The notes: generated from the sequence alone by a model not told the origin. Positions 42,610-52,426 are shown, numbered from the stretch's first letter. The stretch is 64,000 nt of DNA from Chitinophaga barathri (GCF_003807585.1 NZ_RMBX01000009.1:62001-126000), one strand, 5' to 3'. Translations and numbers: made by a program.

Positions 42610-45600
42610 TCAGAATTTGATATCCAACCCGAATGCGAACGTTGCGGCATTGGGATAGTTACGGCCTGCGATGGCGTTGTAATTGCTGAAACCCAGCTTG
42701 TCATCGTACTGTGTGAACTCAGGGTCCACTCCCAGTTCCCGGAACCTTCTCGGCGTAAACGTGAGCAGGTTCTGGCTGGTGAAGTACAGGCGTGCGCTTT
42801 GGATCTTCACAATGCCGGTGACGGATTTTGGCAGACTGTAGCCCAGCTGGAGGTTCTTCAGGCGCAGGTATTTGGAATCAAACATCCAGTAGTCCGAATA
42901 AGCGAAATTGTTGGCGTTCGCCGTACCGATGGTAAGCCGCGGGTACGAGGCGCCGGGGTTCATGGGCGTCCAGCGGTCTATGTGCTGTACATATGCATGA
43001 TCTTCGTTGTTGTGAAAGGCTTCCACGATGTCCCCTCTCAGGAACTGCGAGCGCCTGCCCACTCCCTGCCAGAACATGGTGAAATCCCAGTTCTTCCACA
43101 CAGCGTTGTAGGTGAACCCGAAAGTGTAACGCGGGAAAGGATTCCCGAACACGTAACGGTCGTCCGCATCTATCACACCATCCTCGTTCCGGTCTATGTA
43201 ACGGACGTCGCCGGGCTGTACCTGCTGGTTGTAAGCAAACGGTACTTTAGGCGCGTTTTTGATATCATCCAGGTTCTGGTAAAGACCATCCGAGCGGTAA
43301 CCGAAGTAAGAAGCGATAGGGAAACCTTCGCGGATGATGTATGCGTAGTCCGCGCCACGGATGGATTCCTGCCCGAAGCGGATCACCCGGTTCAGGTTAT
43401 CGGATAAATTGGCGCCTACGGTGTGGCTCACCGGACCGGTGCGGCCGCGGTAGTTCACGGTCAGTTCCCAGCCTTTATTTTCCACTTCACCCACGTTTTG
43501 CAGGCTGGAGCCGATGCCGGCAGTGCCGGGCACTTCCTGGGTAAGGTAGATGCCGGTGGTGCGTTTGTTGAAGAAGTCGAAACTGGCGCTGAGTTTGTTG
43601 TTGAAGAAATCAACATCCACGCCGTAGTTGCTCATGGTGGAAATTTCCCACTCCAGCAATTCGTTGTAGGGTGTAAAGTCCGCGCCGGGATTGGCGGTGT
43701 TGTTGAACGGGTATTTGTTCGGGTTGAGGTTCACGCGCGCCTGGTAGTTGAAGCCCCCGATATTGGAGTTGCCCACCTGGCCCCAGCTGTACCTGAACTT
43801 CACATTGCCGAAACGGTCGCGGAAGTTCTCCAGGAACATTTCGTCCGTTGCGCGCCAGCCCAGTGAGAAGGCGGGGAAGAACTGCCAGCGGTGGCCGGGC
43901 GCCAGTTTGCTGGACCCGTCGTAACGCCAGGTGAACTCCGCCAGGTATTTGTCTTTGAACACATAGTTCAGGCGGCCAAAAAGGGAGTTGAGCGCGAAAA
44001 GATTGGGATTGACAATACTGTTGTAAGTGCCGATGGTGGCGTAGTCCAGCGTGCCGTCCGGTTTGGGGATGTATCCTCCGCCGATCGTCCAGTCATCGTC
44101 CAGGTTCGTACCGGCGTAGCGGGTGGCGCTGAAACCGTAATATTCGTTCACCGCATCACTGCGCACGCCTACCTGGGCTTTTACATAATGTTTGCCGAAG
44201 GTATTTTCGTATTCAGCCGTGGCGTATACGTTCGTGGCCAGGTCTTTGTACTCGGCCTGCGCCTGTACGTTGTTCACCGGCGGGTTCGCCGTAGTATAAT
44301 AAGGTGCGTAGCTGTATTTATTGACGCGTGTTTTATAGTTTTTGATGGAATAAGTGCCTGAAGCGTTCAGGTTTACCGTAAAGTGATTCGCGGGAGTGAT
44401 GGTGATGTTCAGCCCGCCCAGCAGGTTGTCCCACTCTTCGCGGTTATACCCTCCCAGCGCCAGCTGCGCGATCACGTTGTTACTGTTCAGCGAAGGCACT
44501 ACATAGTTGCCCAGTGAATCTTTCACCGGGTAAATGCGCGGGGTGCGGATGGCATCGCGGATGAGGAGCCCGATGTCCGCCACCTGTTTGTTGTAGAAGG
44601 ATTTGGTGTAGGCGAGGTTCATATCCACCTTCACATATTTGCTCACATCCACGGAAATATTTGCGCGGGCATTGTAACGTTTATAGTTGAAGTCAATGTC
44701 CGAGGGAATGTATTTGTTCTGCAACATATTCCCCTGGTTCACATAACCCAGCGAAAGCAGGTAGCTGCTGCTTTTGCCGCCGCCGGTGAGGCTGAGGCTG
44801 TGGTTTTGCTGCGGCGTGTATTTGCGCAGCATTTCCCTTACATAAGCCGGTTCCGAACCCCTGTTTTCCCAGTAGGAGATATGCTCGGGCGTGTATTGCG
44901 GCGTTTTGCCGGAGTTCACCAGCGCTTCGTTTTTCAGCGTCATGAATTCCCAGCCTTCCACCTGGCGCGGCAATGCGGTGGGCATCTGCCAGCCGTACAT
45001 GCCGTTGTACTGAACGGAAGGTTTATCATCCTTTTTCCCTTTTTTGGTGGTGATGTAGATCACGCCGTTCGCGGCCTGTGAGCCGTAGATGGCGGAAGAC
45101 GCGGCGTCTTTCAGCACGGAAATGCTTTCCACATCATAGGGGTTCAGGTTGCGCAGACCTTCGTTGCCCGCCTGTACTCCGTCAATAATGATGAGGGGGG
45201 CATTCCCGGTAAGACTGCCCACACCACGGATATTCAGCACCATGGCGGCGCCCGGTTCAGCGGTATTTTGCTGGAGCGTAAGGTTCGGCGCGGTGCCCTG
45301 CAATGCCTGGAACATGTTGGATACCGGCCTGCTTTCAATGTCTTTGGTAGAGATAGTGCTGATAGCGGCGGTCACCTGTTTTTTGCGCTGGGAACCGTAT
45401 GCGGTGATCACCACTTCGCTCAGTTCTTTGGAATCGGTGGTGAGCAGGATGGTAATGCTGGTGCGGCGGCTGATGGGCACGGCGGCAGGAAGAAAACCAA
45501 CTGAAGTGCAGAGTAATGTACCGTCTGTTGCCGAATCGGGGATCTTTAATGTGAAATTACCTTGTTCGTTGGTAACAGTGCCGATAGTAGGAGCACCTTG

Positions 45601-46101
45601 CAGGCGAACATTTACACCAGGGATACCTTCACCGTTATCACTCACCACCCGACCGGATATGGTCACGTCGTCCTGCTGTGAATTTACGGTGCTGGCGGCG
45701 TTTCCCTGTTTCAGGATGATCTTGTTGCTGATCAGCTCGTAGCGGATGGCCAGCGGGGAGCATATCATCTCCAGCACTTCTTCGAGCCTTTTGTCCTTTA
45801 CATTGAGGGTGATCTTCCTGGCGGCGGGTATCTCGTCGTTCGAGAATACAAATACATACGCCGTCTGCTGTTCGATCTTTTCGAGCACATCGGTGAGCCG
45901 GGTGTCTTTTACCTGGAGGCTGATGCGCTTGTCCAGCGGTTTCTGGGTTTCCTTTGCCTGTTGCGTTCCTGTTGTGCCGGTGTTGGCCGCGTAAATATGC
46001 TGCGCTTGAAGGCCGGGCAGGCCCATCACGGTAAGGCATATGCATAACATCAGGAACAACGAACGGAAAGGCCCCACGTTAGGTTGTGGTCTTTCTTTCA
46101 T
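42610..46101 (-). CDS. SusC-family TonB-dependent receptor with STN signalling domain
   Basis: 1163 residues. Signal segment to about 36, STN about 52-132 (RISLQVKDTRLTDVLEKIEQ; KITLNVKDKRLEEVLEMICS), carboxypeptidase-D-like domain about 148-230 (ISGRVVSDNGEGIPGVNVRL), then the SusC plug (LSEVVITAYGSQRKK; IRGVGSLTGNAPLIIIDGVQ; ISVLKDAASSAIYGSQAANG) and barrel ending NYPNAATFAFGLDIKF. It should import mannan-type oligosaccharides with SusD. The FecR gene lies 43 bp upstream on the same strand. This receptor has no sigma gene in its own transcript; the nearest is divergent at 47429. Confidence 0.93.
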   Translation of the reverse strand: MKERPQPNVGPFRSLFLMLCICLTVMGLPGLQAQHIYAANTGTTGTQQAKETQKPLDKRISLQVKDTRLTDVLEKIEQQTAYVFVFSNDEIPAARKITLNVKDKRLEEVLEMICSPLAIRYELISNKIILKQGNAASTVNSQQDDVTISGRVVSDNGEGIPGVNVRLQGAPTIGTVTNEQGNFTLKIPDSATDGTLLCTSVGFLPAAVPISRRTSITILLTTDSKELSEVVITAYGSQRKKQVTAAISTISTKDIESRPVSNMFQALQGTAPNLTLQQNTAEPGAAMVLNIRGVGSLTGNAPLIIIDGVQAGNEGLRNLNPYDVESISVLKDAASSAIYGSQAANGVIYITTKKGKKDDKPSVQYNGMYGWQMPTALPRQVEGWEFMTLKNEALVNSGKTPQYTPEHISYWENRGSEPAYVREMLRKYTPQQNHSLSLTGGGKSSSYLLSLGYVNQGNMLQNKYIPSDIDFNYKRYNARANISVDVSKYVKVDMNLAYTKSFYNKQVADIGLLIRDAIRTPRIYPVKDSLGNYVVPSLNSNNVIAQLALGGYNREEWDNLLGGLNITITPANHFTVNLNASGTYSIKNYKTRVNKYSYAPYYTTANPPVNNVQAQAEYKDLATNVYATAEYENTFGKHYVKAQVGVRSDAVNEYYGFSATRYAGTNLDDDWTIGGGYIPKPDGTLDYATIGTYNSIVNPNLFALNSLFGRLNYVFKDKYLAEFTWRYDGSSKLAPGHRWQFFPAFSLGWRATDEMFLENFRDRFGNVKFRYSWGQVGNSNIGGFNYQARVNLNPNKYPFNNTANPGADFTPYNELLEWEISTMSNYGVDVDFFNNKLSASFDFFNKRTTGIYLTQEVPGTAGIGSSLQNVGEVENKGWELTVNYRGRTGPVSHTVGANLSDNLNRVIRFGQESIRGADYAYIIREGFPIASYFGYRSDGLYQNLDDIKNAPKVPFAYNQQVQPGDVRYIDRNEDGVIDADDRYVFGNPFPRYTFGFTYNAVWKNWDFTMFWQGVGRRSQFLRGDIVEAFHNNEDHAYVQHIDRWTPMNPGASYPRLTIGTANANNFAYSDYWMFDSKYLRLKNLQLGYSLPKSVTGIVKIQSARLYFTSQNLLTFTPRRFRELGVDPEFTQYDDKLGFSNYNAIAGRNYPNAATFAFGLDIKF

Positions 46102-46144
46102 AACGGTAGCGAAATTGATTTATTAACTATTTTGATTGACGTGG

Positions 46145-47197
46145 TTACTCACCGATCAGCAGGGTGCTGTCCGTGACTTTGTATCTGAACTGCCTGGATT
46201 TCGCCAGGTAATATAAAATGTCCTGCAAATTATTGTTCTGGAATGATCCGGTCATCCGGAAATACCGTGGCCCCTCCGATTCAAAAATGACTTTTTTCCC
46301 AAAGGTCCGTTCCAGCTCGCGGCAGATATCCTCCAGCGATGCATCGCGGAATACAAGGCGGCCTTCGGTCCATGCTTTATCGTCCTGGCCTGAAGTGTTT
46401 TCTTTTACAATATCATCCGCGGTATGGCGATAGGTTACTTTCTGATCGGGTGTGATATAAAAGGTGTCCGGCGGCTGGTTGCTATTCTCGTATTTCGGTA
46501 TAAAGGCTACTTTCCCGGTGGTGACGGAGGTTTGCACCGGCTCATTGTCATACGCACGCACGTTGAAAGAAGTGCCTAACACCTGTACCGTGCCTTTGGC
46601 GAGGTGAACGATAAAAGGGCGCTCCTGGTCCTTCGCTACTTCAAAAAATGCTTCGCCGCTGAGGTATACTTCGCGGCTCGTGCGCGAAAACACTTCCGGG
46701 TAAGAAAGCCTGCTTTCCGCATTCAGCCATATTTTACTGCCGTCCGCCAGTTCTATCACCGCGCGGGTAGCCTTGCCGTTCTGCCGGTTGAGCCATTGCG
46801 CCGTGTCCTGCACAGCCTGTGCGGTGGGTGCGGATGTAGCGGGAAGATCGTGCCGGGTGTAAAGGAACACCGCGATCAATGCCGCTACGGCGGCAGCGGC
46901 TGCGGTATACAAGGGCCATCTGCGGCGGCCGGGTGATTCCTGCCACATTTCGGAATTATATGCGGATGAAAGGCCGTCCCCTGTACGTATCCGGTCCAGC
47001 GTTTTTTCCAGCGCCTGCTCCGTGTCCGCAGAAGACTGCCCTTCAGGCGCGGAGAAATACTGCTGGAGAAACTGGTAGCGTTCTTTCAGGTCTTCCTGTT
47101 GCAACAGCTCTTCCAGTTCTGTCAATTCAGCCGGCGTAGCTTGCCCTGCCAGTTTCCTGGCCACCAGTTCTATGAATTGTTCTTCGTTGATCATCAT
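46145..47197 (-). CDS. FecR-family transmembrane anti-sigma factor
   Basis: 350 residues from the ATG at 47197 (MMINEEQFIELVARKLAGQA); the in-frame reading to 47446 crosses AT-rich non-coding DNA and would bury the cytoplasmic start, so it is rejected. Cytoplasmic part 1-90, transmembrane helix about 94-113 (WPLYTAAAAAVAALIAVFLY), FecR domain (ATRAVIELADGSKIWLNAES; REVYLSGEAFFEVA; VLGTSFNVRAY) and a C-terminal DUF4974 domain (LVFRDASLEDICRELERTFG). It heads the minus-strand SusC/SusD/SusE/GH76 unit. Its sigma partner is not in that unit: the only nearby sigma is transcribed divergently, 231 bp away, and that one is followed by a FecR of its own. Confidence 0.9.
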   Translation of the reverse strand: MMINEEQFIELVARKLAGQATPAELTELEELLQQEDLKERYQFLQQYFSAPEGQSSADTEQALEKTLDRIRTGDGLSSAYNSEMWQESPGRRRWPLYTAAAAAVAALIAVFLYTRHDLPATSAPTAQAVQDTAQWLNRQNGKATRAVIELADGSKIWLNAESRLSYPEVFSRTSREVYLSGEAFFEVAKDQERPFIVHLAKGTVQVLGTSFNVRAYDNEPVQTSVTTGKVAFIPKYENSNQPPDTFYITPDQKVTYRHTADDIVKENTSGQDDKAWTEGRLVFRDASLEDICRELERTFGKKVIFESEGPRYFRMTGSFQNNNLQDILYYLAKSRQFRYKVTDSTLLIGE

Positions 47198-47428
47198 TGT
47201 GCTGTTGTAGTATAAGGACAGGCGGAATGCAGGAATTACGTACAGGAAATAAAAAAATATTCCCCCTCCCCGTAATGCGCTGAATATCACACCATCCAGG
47301 CCGGTCCCAATATTGTTTTCCCCGCCACCCCTTACCCATCCCTTAACCTTTTGATAATATGCCCCGGGTATCTTTATCCCGCAAGCCACCTTATTTTTCG
47401 GCAACGCAGGTAAAAGAACGGACGGCAC

Positions 47429-48049
47429 ATGGCAGCAGGCACTCAAAACGATACAGTATTATGGCAGCAGGTGAAACAGGGCGACCGTTCCGCTTTCGAC
47501 CTTGTGTACCACCGGTATGCGCCGCCTCTTTTTGCAATGGCGTACAAGCATATCCGTAGCAGGGCCGATGCGGAGGATATTATCCAGGAAGTGTTCCTGG
47601 ATATCTGGGAAAAGAGGATGGACATCACTATTCAACAATCCCTCTTCAATTACCTGTACAGCGCGGTACGCTACCGTACGTTGCGGTATATTAAAGTAAA
47701 CAACGCCCGCCCGGAAAGCCTGGACCTGTTCACAGAACTGCTCAATGATCAAACCGGGGCCGCTACCCACCCTGAAGTATATACGGCCGGGAAGATCCGC
47801 AGCATCGATACCTCCGTGGCCGGTGAAATAGCCGGGCTCCCGGAGCAGATGAAAAAAGTATACCTGCTGAACACGGAGGAAGGCATGAGCATCCAGGAGA
47901 TAGCGGAGCGCCTGCTGATCTCCCCGCATACCGTCAGAAACCATCTTTCTAAAGTGCGCAAACGCCTGCGCCATGTTGTATCCAGGCTCACCTCCCTTTT
48001 TTTTTCCCTCCTGCTTTCACTGGCCCCCGCCTGTTTCCTGCTTTTCTAA
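47429..48049 (+). CDS. ECF (FecI-like) RNA polymerase sigma factor with hydrophobic C-terminal tail
   Basis: 206 residues from the ATG at 47429. Region 2: FDLVYHRYAPPLFAMAYKHI and AEDIIQEVFLDIWEKRMDI (about 24-68). Region 4: LPEQMKKVYLLNTEEGMSIQ and ISPHTVRNHLSKVRKRLRHV (about 134-185). After a short basic stretch (VRKRLRHVVSR) the last 20 residues are strongly hydrophobic (LTSLFFSLLLSLAPACFLLF), long enough for one membrane-inserted helix. It is flanked by two FecR genes: one divergent (46145-47197) and one in its own direction (48173). It may serve both uptake loci. Confidence 0.88.
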   Translation: MAAGTQNDTVLWQQVKQGDRSAFDLVYHRYAPPLFAMAYKHIRSRADAEDIIQEVFLDIWEKRMDITIQQSLFNYLYSAVRYRTLRYIKVNNARPESLDLFTELLNDQTGAATHPEVYTAGKIRSIDTSVAGEIAGLPEQMKKVYLLNTEEGMSIQEIAERLLISPHTVRNHLSKVRKRLRHVVSRLTSLFFSLLLSLAPACFLLF

Positions 48050-48172
48050 GGCCACTCCCCCGCCAATATTACCAAATCATTAACTCCGTTTTCCGGAGTA
48101 GTCAGCTTTTGCATTTCTTTCTCTATCCTCATGAGGGGTGCCCCCGGCATCGCTGCGAACAAAGAAAGTATT

Positions 48173-49171
48173 ATGCATACAGAACAACGTTTCAGGGAAC
48201 TGTTAGACCGGTATATCGCCGGTAACTGCACGCCGCAGGAAAGGGCCATCATCGAAGAATGGTTTGAAAAAGGCGGCGATGTAAGTAAAGCGGACCTCCA
48301 CCTTAGCCCGGACGATACATCCCGGCTGCTGGCGAACATTCACCACCTGCAGGACGAACCATCCGTGCACCGCATGGCCGAACCCCGGAAACTGCCCCTC
48401 CTGCGGGCCTTACCGCGCTGGCGTTCGGTGGCCGTATGGGCCGGTATATTGCTTGCCGTTGGCCTGGGTATCCGCCATGCCGGAAAGATCAGGGATGTAT
48501 TCAGCGGCAGTGAAAGCCCGGTTGTGTTCCTGGCGCTCGTTACGGGCAAAGGAGAAATTAAACAGGTGACCTTGCCGGACGGCTCGGTGGTATTGCTCAA
48601 TGCCAACTCGAAACTGGATTATCACCCGGATTTTGCCGGTCACCGCCAGCTGCGTCTTTCAGGCGAAGCATTGTTCACCGTCACCCGCGACGAAGCCCAT
48701 CCCTTCACTGTACTCACCGGCGACAGCCTGACCACCACCGTATTGGGAACAGCCTTCAATATCAACAGCTATGACAAGGGGGAAGACATCCGCATCAGCG
48801 TGGTATCCGGCAAAGTGGCCGTCTCGAAACCGGGCGGCGCGCTGGGTACGCTCACCAGAGCACAGGCCATCCGTTATCATAAAGCCGGCAAAAATTTCGC
48901 CGTCTCGCACAACGTAGCCACCGAAAATATTACCAGCTGGTCCAGGGGAGAATGGGAATATGAAAATCTCCGGTTCAGCGACCTGGCCCTTTTGCTTGAA
49001 AACCAGTATGGAATCACCCTCACCTCACGGCTGGGGCAAAAGGAATTGCAAACGAATGTCAGCATCAACTTTTCCAGGAAACAACCGGCCAACGAGATCA
49101 TGGAAGTGTTTTGCGGCTTTGCGGGCTGCCGCTTCCGGGTGCTGAGCGCAACCGCGATAGAGATTTATTAA
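48173..49171 (+). CDS. FecR-family transmembrane anti-sigma factor
   Basis: 332 residues from the ATG at 48173 (MHTEQRFRELLDRYIAGNCT); a reading from 48131 adds 14 residues before the conserved start and is less likely. N-terminal helical part with the GNCTPQERAIIEEWF turn shared with the FecR at 27260, transmembrane helix about 84-101 (RSVAVWAGILLAVGLGI), FecR domain (KQVTLPDGSVVLLNANSKLD; RQLRLSGEALFTVT; VLGTAFNINSY) and C-terminal DUF4974 domain (YENLRFSDLALLLENQYG). It lies 123 bp after the sigma gene and 81 bp before the receptor gene. Confidence 0.9.
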   Translation: MHTEQRFRELLDRYIAGNCTPQERAIIEEWFEKGGDVSKADLHLSPDDTSRLLANIHHLQDEPSVHRMAEPRKLPLLRALPRWRSVAVWAGILLAVGLGIRHAGKIRDVFSGSESPVVFLALVTGKGEIKQVTLPDGSVVLLNANSKLDYHPDFAGHRQLRLSGEALFTVTRDEAHPFTVLTGDSLTTTVLGTAFNINSYDKGEDIRISVVSGKVAVSKPGGALGTLTRAQAIRYHKAGKNFAVSHNVATENITSWSRGEWEYENLRFSDLALLLENQYGITLTSRLGQKELQTNVSINFSRKQPANEIMEVFCGFAGCRFRVLSATAIEIY

Positions 49172-49188
49172 CCGCCATAAAAGCAAAA

Positions 49189-49207
49189 GCCCTGCTCAGA
49201 ACAGGGC
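49189..49207. other. Hairpin in the FecR-receptor gap
   Basis: GCCCTG (49189-49194) pairs with CAGGGC (49202-49207) around a 7-nt loop, 46 bp before the receptor ATG. A TTTTT run occurs 10 bp downstream, so weak termination or attenuation is conceivable. Confidence 0.45.
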
Positions 49208-49252
49208 CAATGCCATTTTTCAATTGTAAAAACAAAAGTAAAAAACGAAGTT

Positions 49253-52200
49253 ATGCTACTAAAATGGTTGAAACAACTACCGGGAAGATTATTTGCCCTC
49301 CCGGTGCTCACCATGCTGCTGCTCCTGCCGCCTGCAATTACCCGGGCGCAGGAAGCCCGGTATTCGGTAAAATTTGAACAGGGAAGCCTGGAAAAGGCGC
49401 TGAGCCTGCTTCGGAAGATTACCGGCACCAGTATCGCCTACAACCTGGAAGAGATCAACGGCGCCGTCGTTCAGCCATCGGAATACAGCAAAAGGACGGT
49501 GGAACAGATCTTAACCGGGCTGCTCGCGGATATTCCCTTTGATGCCGAGAAAAGAGGTACGGCCTGGCTCGTAAAGAAAAACCCCGGTAAACAGACGCAA
49601 CCGGCGCCCGTTCCCAAAAAGAGCCCCGGCATCATCACCGGGAAGATCATGGATGAAGAAGATGCCCAGCCCCTCCCTGGCGTTACCATCCGCATCGGCG
49701 GCAAAGGCGTTACCACGGACGAGAACGGCATTTTTACCCTCAGCCTGCCCAAAGGGCAATATGAAGCGGAAATTTCTTCCGTTGGTTATGGCAATAAAAA
49801 GATCACAGAAATTACGATAAAGGATGATGAAATTTTTACGCTCGACATTCCGCTGAAAAGATCAAAAGGCCAGCTGGGTACGGTGACCGTATCTTCCCGG
49901 CGCATCAAAGAAACCGGCTCCATTGCCGCCATCATCACCGAGATCCGGGAGGCGGACGCCGTGGTGAGCGGCATCTCCAGGGAGCAGATCAGCCGCAGCC
50001 AGGACAGGGACGCCGCCGAGGTAGTGCGCCGGATTCCCGCGGTAAGTGTGCTGAACAACCGTTTTATTGTCGTGCGCGGCCTTCCGCAGCGATATAACAC
50101 GGTGATGCTGAATGGCACAACCGCGCCAAGTTTCGAGGCGGACAGCCGTGCCTTTTCTTTTGATATTATGCCCAGCGGTATGATAGACCGGATCATGGTA
50201 TACAAAACCGCAATGCCAGAACTGCCCGGTGATTTCGCGGGCGGCCTGGTAAAAGTGTATACCACGGGTATGCCGGTAAAAAACTTCTTCAACGTGTCTT
50301 TTCAAACCTCGTACAGGCAAGGCACTACTTTAAAAGAATTCTACGAACAGCCCCAGGGCGGCAAATCCTGGCTGGGATATGACGATGGGACCTACAATCT
50401 GCCAACCGCATTTAAAAACGCGAGAGATGCGAACGGGCGCATAGACCTGCTGCCGGTTGAGCAACGCCGTAGCCTCACCAAACTGGTGAATAACAACTGG
50501 GAAGCCGGACAAAAAAATGCGCCGATGGATACCCGCCTGAATATTGACTTTGCCCGCCGCTTCTCCCTGGGCAACGATGTGCAGCTCGGTGTTGTGTCCG
50601 CGTTCAGCCACTCGAACACCTACCGCTACCAGGTCATCCTGCGAAACACCGGTAAGTATATCGGCGGTACGGACGATGTGATAGGCGATGAAACATTCAC
50701 CCGGGAGTATACTTTCTCAGACCAGGCTTATGAGCACGCCGTCCGGCTGAACGGCCTGGTGAATCTTTCACTGGCCATAGGCGCCAATCACACGATTGAA
50801 TTTAAAAACCTGTATACCCACCTGGGCAGTTCGGCGCACGTCAACCGGTCCGGCATCGCCGGCCCGGAGGCCTCAGATTCTGATGAAGGGTACATGGCCC
50901 AGAAAGTATTTACGAATACCTACAGGGGCACTTACCTGGGACAATTAAGCGGGAATCATAAGTTTTTTAATAAAAAAACAGAGATCAGCTGGCTGCTGGC
51001 GTACAACCAGACAAAATACACCGATCCCGATCAGCGCAGCAGGGAATTTTCCGCTGATACGGCCATTTATTACGGCGATTATTCCATGAGAGAACGTGAG
51101 CTGAACCATGACATCGTGTCCATTGCAAACCGTGGCCGCCAGTACATTACCCTTCCCGATACCGCCAAAACCTTCGGGCTGGACATTACTCAGCATTTCG
51201 AATTCCTCGGCATTACCCCGCAGCTGAAAGCCGGCATTTTTGTGGAAGACAAAGGCCGTACGTTCGAGTTTATACAACTCGGGTATCTTAAAGACGAGCC
51301 CCGGTACGGTCCCGGATACGTGGTGGGCGAGAACTTTGGCCGCCAAAACAGTTATACAGCTTCTAACCGTTTACAGGCGGGATATCTTTCCGCGGAGATT
51401 CCCATCAGGTCATGGAAAATCAGCGGCGGCGTCAGGATAGAAAAAAACACGCAGGAGCTTCACACTTTTGCCTGGGAAACCACCGGCGATCTCGCCAAGG
51501 AAAAAATCGATCTGCACAAGGAGCACACCAGCGTGCTGCCATCCGTCAATATCACTTACAACCTGAACAGTACCAGCCTTGTGCGGGCCGCTTATTCGAA
51601 AACGCTGAACCGCCCCGAATTCAGGGAAATAGCCAGCTTCTTTTATAAAGATTATTACACCGGCAGAATGGCCTACGGCAACCCCAACCTGAAAACACAA
51701 ACGGATATCAGCAACCTGGACCTGCGCGTGGAGCACTATCCCGGTCCCGGAGAAATGATCAGCCTCGGCGTTTTTTACAAAGAATTTAAAAACCCGGTAG
51801 AGTTCTATTATTATGTTGGCACCAGCAGCCGTAATAATTTCCAATGGGGCAATGCCGAATCCGCGAAAAATTATGGCGCGGAACTGGACATCGTTTTGAG
51901 CCTGGACCGTTTCTTTTCGGACAGGAACTGGGCATCCAAACAACTGCAAAAACTCTCTGTTCTCTTTAATGCCGCCTATGTGCACAGCAGGGTGAACCTT
52001 GGATCAAGAGCGGGCATACAGGACAAAGAAAGGCCCATGTACGGGCAATCGCCTTACCTCGTCAACGGCTCCATCAATTATACCGATGAAGATAAAGGGC
52101 TCAAACTGACCGCTTCCTACAACGTGATCGGCAAAAGGCTTTTCGGGATCGGCAACACAGACTACCCCAGCATTTATGAAATGCCCCAGCACCTGCTCGA

Positions 52201-52408
52201 CCTGACCTTTTCAAAGAACCTTTCAAAATCATGGGAACTGAAAGGAGGCATCCAGAACCTGCTGAATGCCCGCAGCATGCAATTACAAGACGTTAACAGG
52301 GATGGCAAATACAAGGCGTCCGAAGGCGCGTTCGATGCCGTTGACAACCTGTACCAGTCATCGTATGAAGGCACCTACTTCACGCTGGGGGTGGGTATCA
52401 AGTTATAA
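49253..52408 (+). CDS. FecA-like TonB-dependent receptor with STN domain (not paired with SusD)
   Basis: 1051 residues. Signal peptide to about 32 (LPPAITRAQ), STN about 36-105 (YSVKFEQGSLEKALSLLRKI), carboxypeptidase-D-like domain about 126-205 (ITGKIMDEEDAQPLPGVTIR), plug and barrel ending YEGTYFTLGVGIKL. The plug-proximal segment EIREADAVVSGISREQISRS, AAEVVRRIPAVSVLNN and FIVVRGLPQRYN aligns closely with the receptor at 28385, so the two are paralogues outside the SusC class. It is followed after 18 bp by a single lipoprotein gene. Probable role: signal-controlled uptake of an unidentified ligand. Confidence 0.88.
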   Translation: MLLKWLKQLPGRLFALPVLTMLLLLPPAITRAQEARYSVKFEQGSLEKALSLLRKITGTSIAYNLEEINGAVVQPSEYSKRTVEQILTGLLADIPFDAEKRGTAWLVKKNPGKQTQPAPVPKKSPGIITGKIMDEEDAQPLPGVTIRIGGKGVTTDENGIFTLSLPKGQYEAEISSVGYGNKKITEITIKDDEIFTLDIPLKRSKGQLGTVTVSSRRIKETGSIAAIITEIREADAVVSGISREQISRSQDRDAAEVVRRIPAVSVLNNRFIVVRGLPQRYNTVMLNGTTAPSFEADSRAFSFDIMPSGMIDRIMVYKTAMPELPGDFAGGLVKVYTTGMPVKNFFNVSFQTSYRQGTTLKEFYEQPQGGKSWLGYDDGTYNLPTAFKNARDANGRIDLLPVEQRRSLTKLVNNNWEAGQKNAPMDTRLNIDFARRFSLGNDVQLGVVSAFSHSNTYRYQVILRNTGKYIGGTDDVIGDETFTREYTFSDQAYEHAVRLNGLVNLSLAIGANHTIEFKNLYTHLGSSAHVNRSGIAGPEASDSDEGYMAQKVFTNTYRGTYLGQLSGNHKFFNKKTEISWLLAYNQTKYTDPDQRSREFSADTAIYYGDYSMRERELNHDIVSIANRGRQYITLPDTAKTFGLDITQHFEFLGITPQLKAGIFVEDKGRTFEFIQLGYLKDEPRYGPGYVVGENFGRQNSYTASNRLQAGYLSAEIPIRSWKISGGVRIEKNTQELHTFAWETTGDLAKEKIDLHKEHTSVLPSVNITYNLNSTSLVRAAYSKTLNRPEFREIASFFYKDYYTGRMAYGNPNLKTQTDISNLDLRVEHYPGPGEMISLGVFYKEFKNPVEFYYYVGTSSRNNFQWGNAESAKNYGAELDIVLSLDRFFSDRNWASKQLQKLSVLFNAAYVHSRVNLGSRAGIQDKERPMYGQSPYLVNGSINYTDEDKGLKLTASYNVIGKRLFGIGNTDYPSIYEMPQHLLDLTFSKNLSKSWELKGGIQNLLNARSMQLQDVNRDGKYKASEGAFDAVDNLYQSSYEGTYFTLGVGIKL

Positions 52409-52426
52409 TGCAATAAAACCAGACAA

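Noticed and set aside
47198..47446. Longer start for the minus-strand FecR
   Set aside because: It would place 83 residues of unlikely composition before the conserved MMINEEQF start and overlap the divergent sigma gene.
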